This document shows positions 1 to 7,631 of a stretch of DNA of 64,000 nt, one piece after another. Position numbers and translations under genes: made by a program. Position 1 is the first letter of the stretch; every line of letters starts with the position of its first letter. Origin of the DNA: Loktanella sp. M215 (lineage in GTDB: Bacteria > Pseudomonadota > Alphaproteobacteria > Rhodobacterales > Rhodobacteraceae); the NCBI RefSeq assembly GCF_021735925.1, contig NZ_WMEA01000006.1, positions 1 through 64,000 of the forward strand, read 5' to 3'. A model generated the notes under the pieces. That model searched no databases, was not told the DNA's origin, and saw only the letters and a program-made list of their open reading frames with translations.

Positions 1-1130
1 CGTGGTGGGAGTTGGTGGCTGCGCTGGATCACCCGCACATGCTCGCACAGGATCTGACCCTCGGCGGCGACCACCAGACGTTCGGGATAGACCCGCAAGC
101 TCACCGGGCGATTGGCAAATGATGCCGGGACGCTGTAGCGATTGCGCTCAAAGCTGATCAGGCAGGTCGGCGACACCCGCTTGCTCAGTTCGACAAAGCC
201 ATCGAAGGCGGGTGGCAATGGCATCAGCGCAGCTTGTTCTGTGGCCCAGACGTCAGCAACGCTCCCCGGTAATGATGCGTGCGGGATCTCGCCCCATAAT
301 GCCACACACTGCTGTTCCAGCCAATCGTTCAGGGCCGCCAGATCAAAGAAGTCCGGCATGGGTTGCCACAGTCGGTGTCGGGAATCCTGCACGTTCTTCT
401 CGACCTGTCCCTTCTCCCAGCCTGCGGCCGGATTGCAGAACGCTGGCTCAAATACGTAGTGGTTTGCCATCGCAAGGAACCGCATGTTGACCTGCCGGTC
501 CTTCCCGCGGCCGACGCGGTCAACCGCCGTCTTCATGTTGTCGTAGATGCCGCGCTCCGGGACTCCGCCGAAGACCCGGAATCCGTGCCAGTGAGCATCG
601 AATAGCATCTCGTGCGTTTGCAGCAGATATGCCCGGACCAGAAAGGCCCGGCTATGCGACAGCTTGATGTGGGCAACCTGGAGCTTGGTGCGCTCGCCAC
701 CGAGAACTGCAAAATCCTCGCTCCAATCGAACTGGAATGCCTCGCCCGGCCGAAACAACAGGGGAACAAAGGTGCCGCGCCCTGTCGTCTGCTGATCTCG
801 CTGCCGATCGGCCCGCCAGTCACGCGCAAACGCCGCGACCCGGCCGTAGGACCCATCGAATCCCAAAACCACCAGATCCGCGTGCATCTGCTTCAACGTC
901 CGCCGCTGCTTGCGCGACTTGCCGGCCTCCGTCTTCAGCCAGCCGGCCAACTTCTCAGCGAACGGATCGAGCTTGCTCTGCCGCTCCGGCGTCGCGAACT
1001 GCGGCTCGATCGTGCCTGCATTCAGATACTTCTTGATCGTATTACGTGACATCCCGGTCCGCCGCGCAATCTCGCGCAGGGGCAACTTCTCACGCAAAGC
1101 CATACGTCGGATGATATTCAAAAGTCCCAT
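1..1130 (-). CDS. istA: IS21-family transposase IstA (partial, runs off left edge)
   Basis: Transposase of an IS21-type element. About 376 residues are present from an ATG at 1130, and the frame is still open at base 1, so the C-terminus and the IstB partner lie outside the window. The start MGLLNIIRRM is followed by a helix-turn-helix (REIARRTGMSRNTIKKYL), then an rve-type integrase core with FQFDWSED and [24 protein letters not shown], then WEKGQVEKNVQ. These are IstA landmarks. The protein differs clearly from the second IstA in this window (19442-21022). It should be functional if the missing part is intact. Confidence 0.9.
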   Translation of the reverse strand, partial: MGLLNIIRRMALREKLPLREIARRTGMSRNTIKKYLNAGTIEPQFATPERQSKLDPFAEKLAGWLKTEAGKSRKQRRTLKQMHADLVVLGFDGSYGRVAAFARDWRADRQRDQQTTGRGTFVPLLFRPGEAFQFDWSEDFAVLGGERTKLQVAHIKLSHSRAFLVRAYLLQTHEMLFDAHWHGFRVFGGVPERGIYDNMKTAVDRVGRGKDRQVNMRFLAMANHYVFEPAFCNPAAGWEKGQVEKNVQDSRHRLWQPMPDFFDLAALNDWLEQQCVALWGEIPHASLPGSVADVWATEQAALMPLPPAFDGFVELSKRVSPTCLISFERNRYSVPASFANRPVSLRVYPERLVVAAEGQILCEHVRVIQRSHQLPP

Positions 1131-1243
1131 GTGTATCACTCCAATGTCCCCCGTTGCGCATGCCGCTGGGGGAAGGGTCACATGGGTCAATTCTCAATGG
1201 AAATTATGCCGCTACCCGGGTCACTTCTGGGTGGAAATCAACA
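1..1243 (-). mobile_element. IS21-family element, right end only
   Basis: The element contains the partial istA. Its visible end is taken at 1243, where the reverse strand begins TGTTGATTTCC, a TG...CA-type terminus. Two related 21-base motifs at 1184-1204 and 1218-1238 (GGGTCA, then TTCT, then TGGAAAT) lie just inside this end. IS21 elements typically carry such repeated transposase-binding sites at their ends. The other end is off the window, so no target duplication can be checked. Confidence 0.75.
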
Positions 1244-1449
1244 CGAGTACCTTATGGGAGGATGGCGGTGACTGGAATGGAGACCCTGAACTCGGATGGC
1301 ACATTCAACGCATTCGTGCGCAAGCCGCCCGCAGACAGGGTTATGACGGGGTCATCGACTTGGATGACCAGGGGGACGTCATCATCATTGATTTCAGCGG
1401 TCGGAAAAGATTCAACAAAAGATGGACCTATGTGTGCGAGTTGGAGTGA
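1244..1449 (+). pseudogene. 3' remnant of a hypothetical gene cut by the IS21 element
   Basis: Directly outside the IS end a reading frame runs TLWEDGGDWNGDPELGWHI and on to YVCELE before a TGA at 1449. Its composition is that of a real soluble protein rather than a shadow frame. It has no start of its own: the frame enters from inside the IS. I read it as the last 65 or so codons of a gene interrupted by the insertion. The family is not recognised. Confidence 0.45.
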
Positions 1450-1700
1450 GCACAGCCATGGTATCGATTGGTGTCTTCCGGAGTCATATCAAACGAGGTG
1501 ACGAAAATCATGAGTGGGCCTGATAGCTCAATACCGGCATGCGCCGCGGGGGGCCGGCTCTGGCGGCGACGCTCGAGCAGATGACGGTACAAACCGTCTG
1601 CAAGGCCATCCTTTACGGAGGAAGAGCGATAGATCATCTCATAGCTGACGCAGTCGGGATGCCATTCCAGCAGCACAAAACCTGTAATCGGTTTCTGCAT
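1428..1700 (-). CDS. Small hypothetical protein (doubtful)
   Basis: An open frame of 90 codons starts at an ATG and reads MQKPITGFVLLEWHPDC. The first 65 residues have protein-like composition and the tail is poor. There is no clear ribosome-binding site, and it overlaps the remnant on the other strand by 22 bases. It could be a decayed gene fragment. No family recognised. Otherwise 1450-1880 holds nothing I can name. Confidence 0.25.
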   Translation of the reverse strand: MQKPITGFVLLEWHPDCVSYEMIYRSSSVKDGLADGLYRHLLERRRQSRPPAAHAGIELSGPLMIFVTSFDMTPEDTNRYHGCAHSNSHT

Positions 1701-1880
1701 GCAGACCCGTATGGACCGATCCCATGCCCCCGATATATTGGATCCAACTTGCAGCGCGTGGGACGGGGAACATGTCCAATCCGTCGTATCTGCAGCACTT
1801 GTCGGCTCAGCGGGCAGATTCTTTTGCCACCGTCGCGGTCGGATGCGTATCGCCGTCCCTTGCTGTGTTACAACGCAAAA

Positions 1881-1901
1881 CGGCAGCCTAGGAGGCTGCC
1901 G
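1881..1901 (-). terminator. Intrinsic terminator of the first VPLPA-CTERM gene
   Basis: A perfect 9-bp stem (CGGCAGCCT / AGGCTGCCG) with a 3-base loop. On the minus strand it is followed by TTTT. It lies 29 bases after the stop at 1930. Confidence 0.85.
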
Positions 1902-1929
1902 TCATACATGATCCGGTCCGGAGTGCGGA

Positions 1930-2433
1930 TCAGGCGGACTTGCGCCGCTTGCGTGCCGCGAGACCGCCGAGGCCCAGGGCGGACAGAAGCAGCAGACCGC
2001 CGGCAGGGACAGGCACGGCCGACGTCACATTGACCGCGATCGAGCCCGAGTTGTCGCCGTAGGCCGAATCCCAGTTCAGCAAGGACAGGATGCCGGATGT
2101 CGCCGCCATGAACGTGTCGCCGAAGCCAATGGCAAAGGCATCGCCCGCGCCGATCCGCCCGACGAGGGTCCCGTAGCGGAACGCGCCAAAGTTGCCGTAG
2201 TCCGCACCACTGATTTCCATGCCGTCGGCGGTGAACTCGCGCGGGGTGGCACCCAGGATCCAGGTGTCCGCACGGTCGATCACGTTCACCGAAAAGGTCT
2301 GTCCGACTGCGAGGTCGAATGTGGTGGCCACGCCTGTGGAACTGTCAGAGGCCACATCATACATCAGGGTCGCAGCGGATACGGGTGCGGCACACAATAC
2401 GGCGAGGATGGTAGCAATAAGACGTGCTTTCAC
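1930..2433 (-). CDS. VPLPA-CTERM sorting domain protein 1
   Basis: Secreted, surface-anchored protein of unknown function, about 167 residues. A Sec signal peptide (VKARLIATILAVLCAAPVSAA) is followed by a beta-rich domain and a C-terminal tripartite sorting signal: VPVPAGG, a hydrophobic helix, and a basic end AARKRRKSA. This is the VPLPA variant of PEP-CTERM, which is known to be processed by an exosortase. A GTG start at 2433 is chosen because GGAG sits 6 bases upstream; a TTG at 2445 would swallow that site. It has its own terminator, so it is probably monocistronic. Two sister proteins follow at 3193 and 4816. No exosortase gene is in the window. Confidence 0.85.
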   Translation of the reverse strand: MKARLIATILAVLCAAPVSAATLMYDVASDSSTGVATTFDLAVGQTFSVNVIDRADTWILGATPREFTADGMEISGADYGNFGAFRYGTLVGRIGAGDAFAIGFGDTFMAATSGILSLLNWDSAYGDNSGSIAVNVTSAVPVPAGGLLLLSALGLGGLAARKRRKSA

Positions 2434-2752
2434 ATCGGTCTCCAAGTTTTTGAGAAATTCTTAAATGTAAATGCAGTATAGGCTATATTGATTTTTTGTA
2501 AAGAAAGATCGTGGCGCTTTCAGGGCAGCCGCTGTGACGCGCGACCCCACGCCGGGGCCTATAGCATACGCGGCCGGGGACGTGCTGCAGAACGGCACTT
2601 TTCCTTGCCGCTGCTGTCGTTTGGCCTCCGGCAAACCCTGCGTTGTCCACTACACGATGGCACGACGTCAGAGATGGCCTGTGATGCCGATGCGGTGGAC
2701 GGGGTGGTGTTCAGCGTCTAACCTCAAGACCGTTCCTGATCCGGCCCGATGA

Positions 2753-2989
2753 CTAGTCCGATACCGACCTGGGCACCAGATCGGAATAGGCTGAATAGGC
2801 AGTTGCGCCGCCTGCATCCGACGTGTCCAGCTCGGCCACGTCCAACGCGAGCTGCCTGTCGCCCCGGTAGCGCAAGATGACGCGGCTCGGGCTTGGCGTT
2901 GCAGTCAACGCCGTCTCGTCCTCGATCAAGATGCCTGCCAATTGCAGATTAGACTGTAGCGGATCGATGAGGACCGTCGATTGTGTCAT
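2753..2989 (-). CDS. Small hypothetical protein (doubtful)
   Basis: A 78-codon frame starting MTQSTVLIDPLQSNLQLAG, with fairly natural composition (acidic, beta-like). It has only a weak CAGG directly before the ATG and no recognised family. It sits in the 760-base gap between the first two VPLPA-CTERM genes, where I see no other gene. It may be a remnant of a larger protein or spurious. Confidence 0.25.
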   Translation of the reverse strand: MTQSTVLIDPLQSNLQLAGILIEDETALTATPSPSRVILRYRGDRQLALDVAELDTSDAGGATAYSAYSDLVPRSVSD

Positions 2990-3150
2990 CCTGCGCGTTA
3001 TGGCAAGCGTTGCCGCGCCGCGTGCGGGCAGGGTGGCTCACGTCTCGACGGAAAACCGGCTCACGTCCGCGTGGAAGCCTGCAAGCCTGCAAGCCAAGTC
3101 CTTGCTCAAGGACTGTAAAATACATCAATAAAATCAGTCTGTTACACCAG

Positions 3151-3172
3151 ATAGGGCCCCGAAGGGCCCTAT
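3151..3172 (-). terminator. Terminator hairpin of the second VPLPA-CTERM gene
   Basis: A perfect 9-bp stem (ATAGGGCCC / GGGCCCTAT) around a 4-base loop. Read on the minus strand the loop is TTCG, the stable tetraloop. It lies 20 bases after the stop at 3193. The T-tract behind it is weak. Confidence 0.7.
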
Positions 3173-3192
3173 TTGTCTCAGAAATAGTGTAT

Positions 3193-3795
3193 TTAAGCGG
3201 CTTTGCGGCGGCGACGTGCAGCAACCAGGCCACCCAAGCCCGCGAACAGCATCAGACCAGCGGCCGGCAGCGGGACGGGGGACACAGCAGCGTCTGCCGT
3301 CACGATCGCGGTGGCGCGCAAGGCGCCTTGGCCACCTTGATCAAGGCCGTTGAAAGTCAGCGTGTTCACACCGGCCAAGAACATGCTGGCGTCAGTCGAT
3401 CCGTAGGATGTCAGGGTCTGGAAGGCGGGATAGCCGTAGGACAGAATGGAAATTTCCGTACCGTTCAGCTGGATCGATCCAGCGTTATCAACACCCCAGA
3501 CGCCGCTGAGGTTCGCTGTAGCCAAGTTGTATCCGGACAGATCAAACTTAAAGACAAACTTTGCGATATCATTGTCGTTGACGTCATCAATCCAGACCCA
3601 ATCCGAAGCCGGGGTTGTCGCTTCATAGGTATAGGCCGCGTTGTTGGACAAAATGGAAGGCCCGCCAACGGCAACGATGTTATTCGTATCACCCACCTTG
3701 GTAGATCCGGACAAAACAGTCGCTGCGTTCGCAGCGCCTGCTGCGACTATTGCGACCGCGAAACATACGGCTGTGCTAAGCTTGAAATTCTTCAT
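3193..3795 (-). CDS. VPLPA-CTERM sorting domain protein 2
   Basis: Secreted protein of about 200 residues and unknown function. Start ATG at 3795 (MKNFKLSTAVCFAVAIVAAGAANA) gives a clean signal peptide; an upstream in-frame start would add 15 residues in front of it and is rejected. The mature part is a beta-sandwich-like domain rich in D, N and aromatic residues (DWVWIDDVNDNDIAKFVFKF). The C-terminus is a textbook sorting tag: VPLPAAG, a hydrophobic segment, then AARRRRKAA. It is probably exported, then clipped and anchored by an exosortase encoded elsewhere. Neighbours 1930 and 4816 carry the same tag with unrelated bodies. Confidence 0.87.
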   Translation of the reverse strand: MKNFKLSTAVCFAVAIVAAGAANAATVLSGSTKVGDTNNIVAVGGPSILSNNAAYTYEATTPASDWVWIDDVNDNDIAKFVFKFDLSGYNLATANLSGVWGVDNAGSIQLNGTEISILSYGYPAFQTLTSYGSTDASMFLAGVNTLTFNGLDQGGQGALRATAIVTADAAVSPVPLPAAGLMLFAGLGGLVAARRRRKAA

Positions 3796-3820
3796 ATGGG
3801 ACTCACAACTAAAAACAGGG

Positions 3821-3850
3821 CTCAATAACCCACTCCGCAATGTTATTGAG
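3821..3850 (-). promoter_or_regulatory. Inverted repeat upstream of VPLPA protein 2
   Basis: CTCAATAAC (3821-3829) and GTTATTGAG (3842-3850) form perfect 9-base arms with a 12-base spacer. They lie 26-55 bases before the ATG at 3795. This could be an operator or a 5'-leader hairpin. A second short dyad (TTGAC / GTCAA) lies further upstream, near 3890-3907. Confidence 0.45.
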
Positions 3851-4771
3851 CGCGTTCCACGGTTGCTTCAACTAAAAAAGACGGAAACTTGACCAAAGTT
3901 TGTCAAATTTATGTTTTTGGTCCCGCCCCTCTCACCAAATACACGCATTAGTTGTTTCCTGTAATAATTTGCGCCTTTTGGGCGTTTCGGACGCTGAGCT
4001 TCGAGACCGTTGCGACAGGATCCAGATCCCGGTTTCAACGAGTTCATCCCTCAACGATTCTGTTGGCCGCCATGGTCGCATACGGGTATTTCCACGCATG
4101 GGTTGCGCATAAGTGTTGCCGCTCAGGCATCAAAAGCCTACGAAGTGCTACTACTCCAAATCCAAACCACCTCACCCCCTACCTGCATGTCTTGCAGCGG
4201 AGGATGTTTCTTTGCGCATCCCTTCGCCGCGCCCCAAGATCTGTCTAGCACGTTCAAATGCCGGTCATGACATTCAGGTAAAACTTTATACCCCTTGCAG
4301 CTTTGGGTTGAATTTTTCGCATTAGGAATTATTCTCGCTACTGCAGAATGCCCCAAAACCATTTTGCAGTTCCGCAAGACGACCAAAAGACCCGCCCTTA
4401 GCCAGGGCGGGTCCCCCTCCTACAAGACAGACTCCTTGATGACGTTGACAGCCGGAGCTTCCAACCACCTCTGACTGCCCGCCAAAGAGGGGATAATCGG
4501 CACGTCTGGCGAAGCCACCGCACTGATCAAGCCATTTCAGACCGCGCGCCTGGTCATCCATCAGAATGCGGAGAGCCTGCAACTCGACCGGGGTGGTCTG
4601 GGCGCTGAAGAGCGGACTAGTCAATCGGCTTGGGCACGCGGCGGGACGTCATCGCGGTCGTCGGTCAAGCAGGACACGATGACATGCACGGATGCATACA
4701 GCCCAACAGCACTTTTAAGGCATCGCCTGATGCGGCTGTAATGGCCGAGGGGGGATATCTTTCAACAAAAA
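3851..4771. other. Gene-poor stretch between VPLPA genes
   Basis: About 920 bases with several short overlapping frames but none with convincing composition, start site or family. It contains one clear terminator-like hairpin (4389-4413), which suggests that a gene once ended here on the minus strand. The frame upstream of that hairpin reads about 70 protein-like residues near 4414-4620 but has no identifiable start. I call no gene. Confidence 0.5.
4389..4413 (-). terminator. Orphan intrinsic terminator
   Basis: A perfect 9-bp stem GACCCGCCC / GGGCGGGTC with a 7-base loop, followed on the minus strand by TTTT. No intact gene ends just upstream, so it probably marks a decayed minus-strand gene. 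Confidence 0.7.
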
Positions 4772-4791
4772 AGAGGGCCAGAAGGCCCCCT
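4772..4791 (-). terminator. Intrinsic terminator of the third VPLPA-CTERM gene
   Basis: An 8-bp stem (AGAGGGCC / GGCCCCCT, one G-U pair) with a 4-base loop. On the minus strand it is followed by TTTTTT. It lies 25 bases after the stop at 4816. Confidence 0.85.
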
Positions 4792-4815
4792 TTCATCAAT
4801 CTTGATGGCTCTGAC

Positions 4816-5463
4816 TCAGACCAACTTGCGGCGACGACGCAGGGCCGCGATCCCACCGAATGCGCCAAACAGCAGCAAGCCACTGGCAGGAAGCGGCACG
4901 GCGGCAATGCTCACGTTATCCAGAGCTGGACCATAGCAGCATGCCGCACCTCCACCGCCATTGCCTGCCGCAAAGGTCAGCAGAGACGAAGTGGATGTGG
5001 CCGTGAACTTCAGAACAAACTCCTGCCACTTCATGTCGGTGAGGGTGTTGGCAGACGTCTGGATGTTGTAGCCGTATCTTTCCGTCGTAGCGGGATTTGC
5101 CAGCGTCACGTCCATTTTCTTTTCGGTAGGTTGGCCTGCCGGGTTGCCCGACATCCAGAACGACAATTCGTAGGTCGCATTGACGATCAGGTCCGTGATC
5201 GTAGTGGAAATCGACCCTTTCGCACTCCCACTCAGGTCAAGGCTGCGACCGCCATCCTGCGCCGTCCAATAGCTACCAATATAGTCGATGTTTTTCGGAC
5301 CGACCGTCCAGCCCGTGATGGACGTGCTGCCATTCCCAAGTTCGGTAAAGCTACCCGGAGCTGCTCCGATTTCGAAACTTCCGTTGGTGATAGTGGCCGC
5401 AGACGCGGCCCCAGAGAAAAGCGCGAGGCCCAAGGCCGACGCCGACAAGATTTTTTTTAGCAT
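4816..5463 (-). CDS. Choice-of-anchor C family VPLPA-CTERM protein
   Basis: Secreted protein of 215 residues. Order: signal peptide MLKKILSASALGLALFSGAA; a beta-sandwich domain with NGSFEIG, GSTSITGWTVG, IDYIGSYW, DGGRSLDLSG and YELSFWMSGNP; then VPLPASG, a hydrophobic stretch and LRRRRKLV. The middle part matches the choice-of-anchor C (DUF642-like) group, whose members carry different C-terminal anchors; sugar binding is suspected for that fold but unproven here. The ATG at 5463 is the natural start. It is followed by its own terminator. It belongs with the two other VPLPA proteins and needs an exosortase from elsewhere in the genome. Confidence 0.87.
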   Translation of the reverse strand: MLKKILSASALGLALFSGAASAATITNGSFEIGAAPGSFTELGNGSTSITGWTVGPKNIDYIGSYWTAQDGGRSLDLSGSAKGSISTTITDLIVNATYELSFWMSGNPAGQPTEKKMDVTLANPATTERYGYNIQTSANTLTDMKWQEFVLKFTATSTSSLLTFAAGNGGGGAACCYGPALDNVSIAAVPLPASGLLLFGAFGGIAALRRRRKLV

Positions 5464-5790
5464 TTTTCTACTCTATTTGAAGGAAAATATTTGCGCATGT
5501 CGAATTATGCCACACTTTCGCCAAAATCTAAGCGAAACTTTTGCGTCAGGATAGCCGCACCGCGTAATACAATTATAGATTGAGGGCCGCCTCGCTTATT
5601 GTGTTATAATTCGAAACAATGCGCCCCTGTGATGCATATTTGGTCACAAATCGACCAACGCCACTCACAAAATCACTCATGGCCGGGCAGCAGCACAGCC
5701 AAGAGCGATTCGCGACCAAACGTCAGAAACGATCAAACCGCCTTGAGACGACGCGCGGAGACCTCATCAATCGCAGCCCCATGGACCCCT
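5464..5790. other. Intergenic region, A+T-rich
   Basis: About 330 bases. They must hold the promoter of the gene starting at 5463. A short dyad (TTTCGC / GCGAAA) lies about 50-75 bases upstream of that ATG. No gene or RNA recognised. Confidence 0.4.
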
Positions 5791-6091
5791 TTATTGCGCC
5801 CATCCTGCGTCGGGCCCGTCCCGCGACGTGAGGATCACACGCACGATTGAGACCGCTTCCACGCCGTCGTACAGCATGAGCGCACAGGGAATGACGTAGG
5901 GCAGGCCCGTCACGGACTTCTCGTAAGTGCCGGTCACCCGCCCGGAGCATCCGCTGGGCATATCGCCCAGTGCCAGCGCCGTGCCATCCAAGGCGTCAGC
6001 GACACACCGGGCCGCTGTGAGGTTCTCGAATGCGATGTAGGCCAGCTGACCGGTCAGCTCGGCAAGAGCATCGGTGGACCGGTCGCCTCAC
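5791..6091 (-). pseudogene. RelE/ParE-family toxin, frameshifted
   Basis: Toxin partner of the antitoxin at 6088. Translating upstream of 5990 in the toxin frame gives TDALAELTGQLAYIAFENL, followed downstream by RVTGTYEKSVTGLPYVIP and a final part ending SRDGPDAGWAQ. These are landmarks of ParE/RelE toxins. The natural GTG start at 6091 overlaps the antitoxin stop (ATGTGA), but after GTG AGG CGA the frame is off by one and the following frame ends at TGA. The in-frame body has no good start. Some conserved positions are also altered (SGCSGR where family members usually have an SGRPGR-like string). The gene is probably inactive. Confidence 0.75.
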
Positions 6092-6348
6092 ATCGCCCCA
6101 CCAGCTGCCGTGTTGATCTTGCGCAGTATGGACGCCATTGCATCATCGTGACTGACCGTCCGACCAGCCTCTATGTCTGCCAATCCGCGCTCAATTCCTT
6201 CGATGATCGCAAGCTCCCGGTTCACGTAGGCTTCAACAGCCACAGCCGCCAGAAATGACCGGCTGTGCTGCGTCCCTTCCGCCAGTCTTCCCAGCTTTTC
6301 CTTGAATTGCGGATCGAGCCGGATCGTCATCGTGGTGCTGACAGTCAT
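6088..6348 (-). CDS. Ribbon-helix-helix (CopG/ParD-type) antitoxin
   Basis: An 86-residue protein: the N-terminal MTVSTTMTIRLDPQFKEKLGRLAEGTQHSRSFLAA segment is a ribbon-helix-helix DNA-binding domain, and the helical tail is where such antitoxins bind the toxin. Start ATG at 6348. The stop overlaps the toxin start, the usual tight coupling. It probably represses its own promoter through the dyad at 6363-6376. The frame is intact, although its toxin partner is broken, so it can persist as an orphan antitoxin. Confidence 0.85.
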   Translation of the reverse strand: MTVSTTMTIRLDPQFKEKLGRLAEGTQHSRSFLAAVAVEAYVNRELAIIEGIERGLADIEAGRTVSHDDAMASILRKINTAAGGAM

Positions 6349-6362
6349 CGCATTGTCTTTAC

Positions 6363-6376
6363 AGATGTGTACATCT
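6363..6376 (-). promoter_or_regulatory. Candidate antitoxin operator
   Basis: AGATGT-GT-ACATCT, 6-base arms with a 2-base spacer, 15 bases before the antitoxin ATG. The position and symmetry fit an autorepressor site for a ribbon-helix-helix dimer. TTAAGATG on the minus strand may be part of the -10 region. Confidence 0.55.
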
Positions 6377-6444
6377 TAACACATAGCGCATTTTGCCCAT
6401 TTCTGGGAGGCTGACCGATCTCAGCCGCGATTTCGGTCACAGGT

Positions 6445-7110
6445 ACGGGCTCCTTGCTGGGGCACACGGAACACAGAGTGCTTGTCGGAATAGAACGCGA
6501 TCGGTCAGCCATGCGTTACCAGATACAGGTCCAGCGCTTCCAAATAGCTGAACGTGCTTTCCGAGATCATAAACCGCAACTGCATCAGCGTACTCGTCGC
6601 ATCGTCAATGAACACTAACAGGGTGCAGGCCAGCCCGCGATCCTCGAACCAGCGATGATTCGACCCGTCGATCTGGATCAACTCGCCCAGACACTCCCGG
6701 CGGAGCCGCGGCTGATGAAACGTGCGGCGCTGCTTGCGTGACAACCAGATCCCGGCGTCCTGCATCCATTTGCGCAGTGTCTCGCGCGAGACTTTCAGAT
6801 CGTGGTCTTCTGCCAGCTTCTCGGCCGCGAATGTGGGCCCAAAATCGCTGTACTTCTCTCTGACCAAGGTCACGGCGAACTCACGCACCGCAGGGTCGAT
6901 CCAATTGTTGGATTTGCGGCCACGCGCCTTGTGCCGGATAGCACCAGGACCTCCAGTCTGAAAATCCTTCAGCAGCCTGTGGACTTGTCGTCGGCTCAGT
7001 CCCAGCACGTTGGCAGCGTTCACAGCCGTCATGACACCACGTGTCACTTGGCTCAGTACTTCAATGCGGTTCAGTTCGCGTTCGCTCATGATGATCAATC
7101 CCACGGCCAC
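6445..7110 (-). pseudogene. ISNCY-family transposase, truncated with a stop codon
   Basis: The N-terminal half of a transposase. The start is GTG 7110 or, more like the family, ATG 7089 (MSERELNRIEVL). A helix-turn-helix (AANVLGLSRRQVHRLLKDF) is followed by KARGRKSNN and the start of an rve core with LIQIDGSNHRWFEDRG and the D-containing VFIDDATS. The frame stops at a TGA (6505-6507) within LYLVTHG-stop-PIAFYSDKHSVFRV, so a CGA-to-TGA change is likely. Recognisable sequence then ends after about 20 more codons. It cannot encode an active enzyme. Confidence 0.8.
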
Positions 7111-7186
7111 ACTCCAATCCTGCTTGATCGACAGGGAAGTGTGACACTTCTACTTTGCAGATGTGGGACATTCTAACTTTGCGCTT
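6445..7186 (-). mobile_element. ISNCY-type element remnant
   Basis: One end survives. Two related 20-base motifs at 7139-7158 and 7163-7182 (GTG, then GACA, then TTCTA, then CTTTGC), 24 bases apart, lie outside the transposase start and look like terminal transposase-binding repeats. The other end is lost: homology stops near 6445, about 200 codons short of a full transposase. Confidence 0.65.
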
Positions 7187-7631
7187 ACACATGAGATCCC
7201 GCGTAATGTGGATTATGTCATTTTAAAATCAATGCCGCTCTGATTGCGCCGTAAGAGTCGTCTAGGTCGACAGGTAAAATCAATGTTCACCAGGCATTCA
7301 AGCTGCGACACTACGAACCCATGCAATCACACCGCCGCCACATCCCTGACAAATACCGTTGCAAGATGTGGACATCGGAACCGGAAGAATTCATCGTCGA
7401 TCCGATCCGCGAGAGGCTGGGACCTGAGGGAATTCGTCGTCGAAGAGCGAGAGAGCAAGGGCTTCATCATGCAACCTGCCGTCAGTCAGACAGCATGTAC
7501 ATCGCCGCTGATCGCAGCTGCGTGACATCATTGAGGGACAGAAGATCGCACGTCTGACAGACGTTGCTGGCTCTGTGATATTTCTCGATGCAGCACAAAT
7601 ATGAATTCTGGTTTCGCTTGAAGGATCGAAA
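7187..7631. other. Intergenic region before the polysaccharide block
   Basis: About 445 bases between the IS remnant and the rhamnosyltransferase-like gene. Only short, poor frames. The promoter of the 7.6-11 kb operon must lie here, but I see no convincing -35/-10 pair. Confidence 0.4.

Noticed and set aside
4630..5460. A 276-codon plus-strand frame over the third VPLPA gene
   Set aside because: It is antisense to a protein with signal peptide, choice-of-anchor C domain and sorting tag, and its own composition is unnatural.
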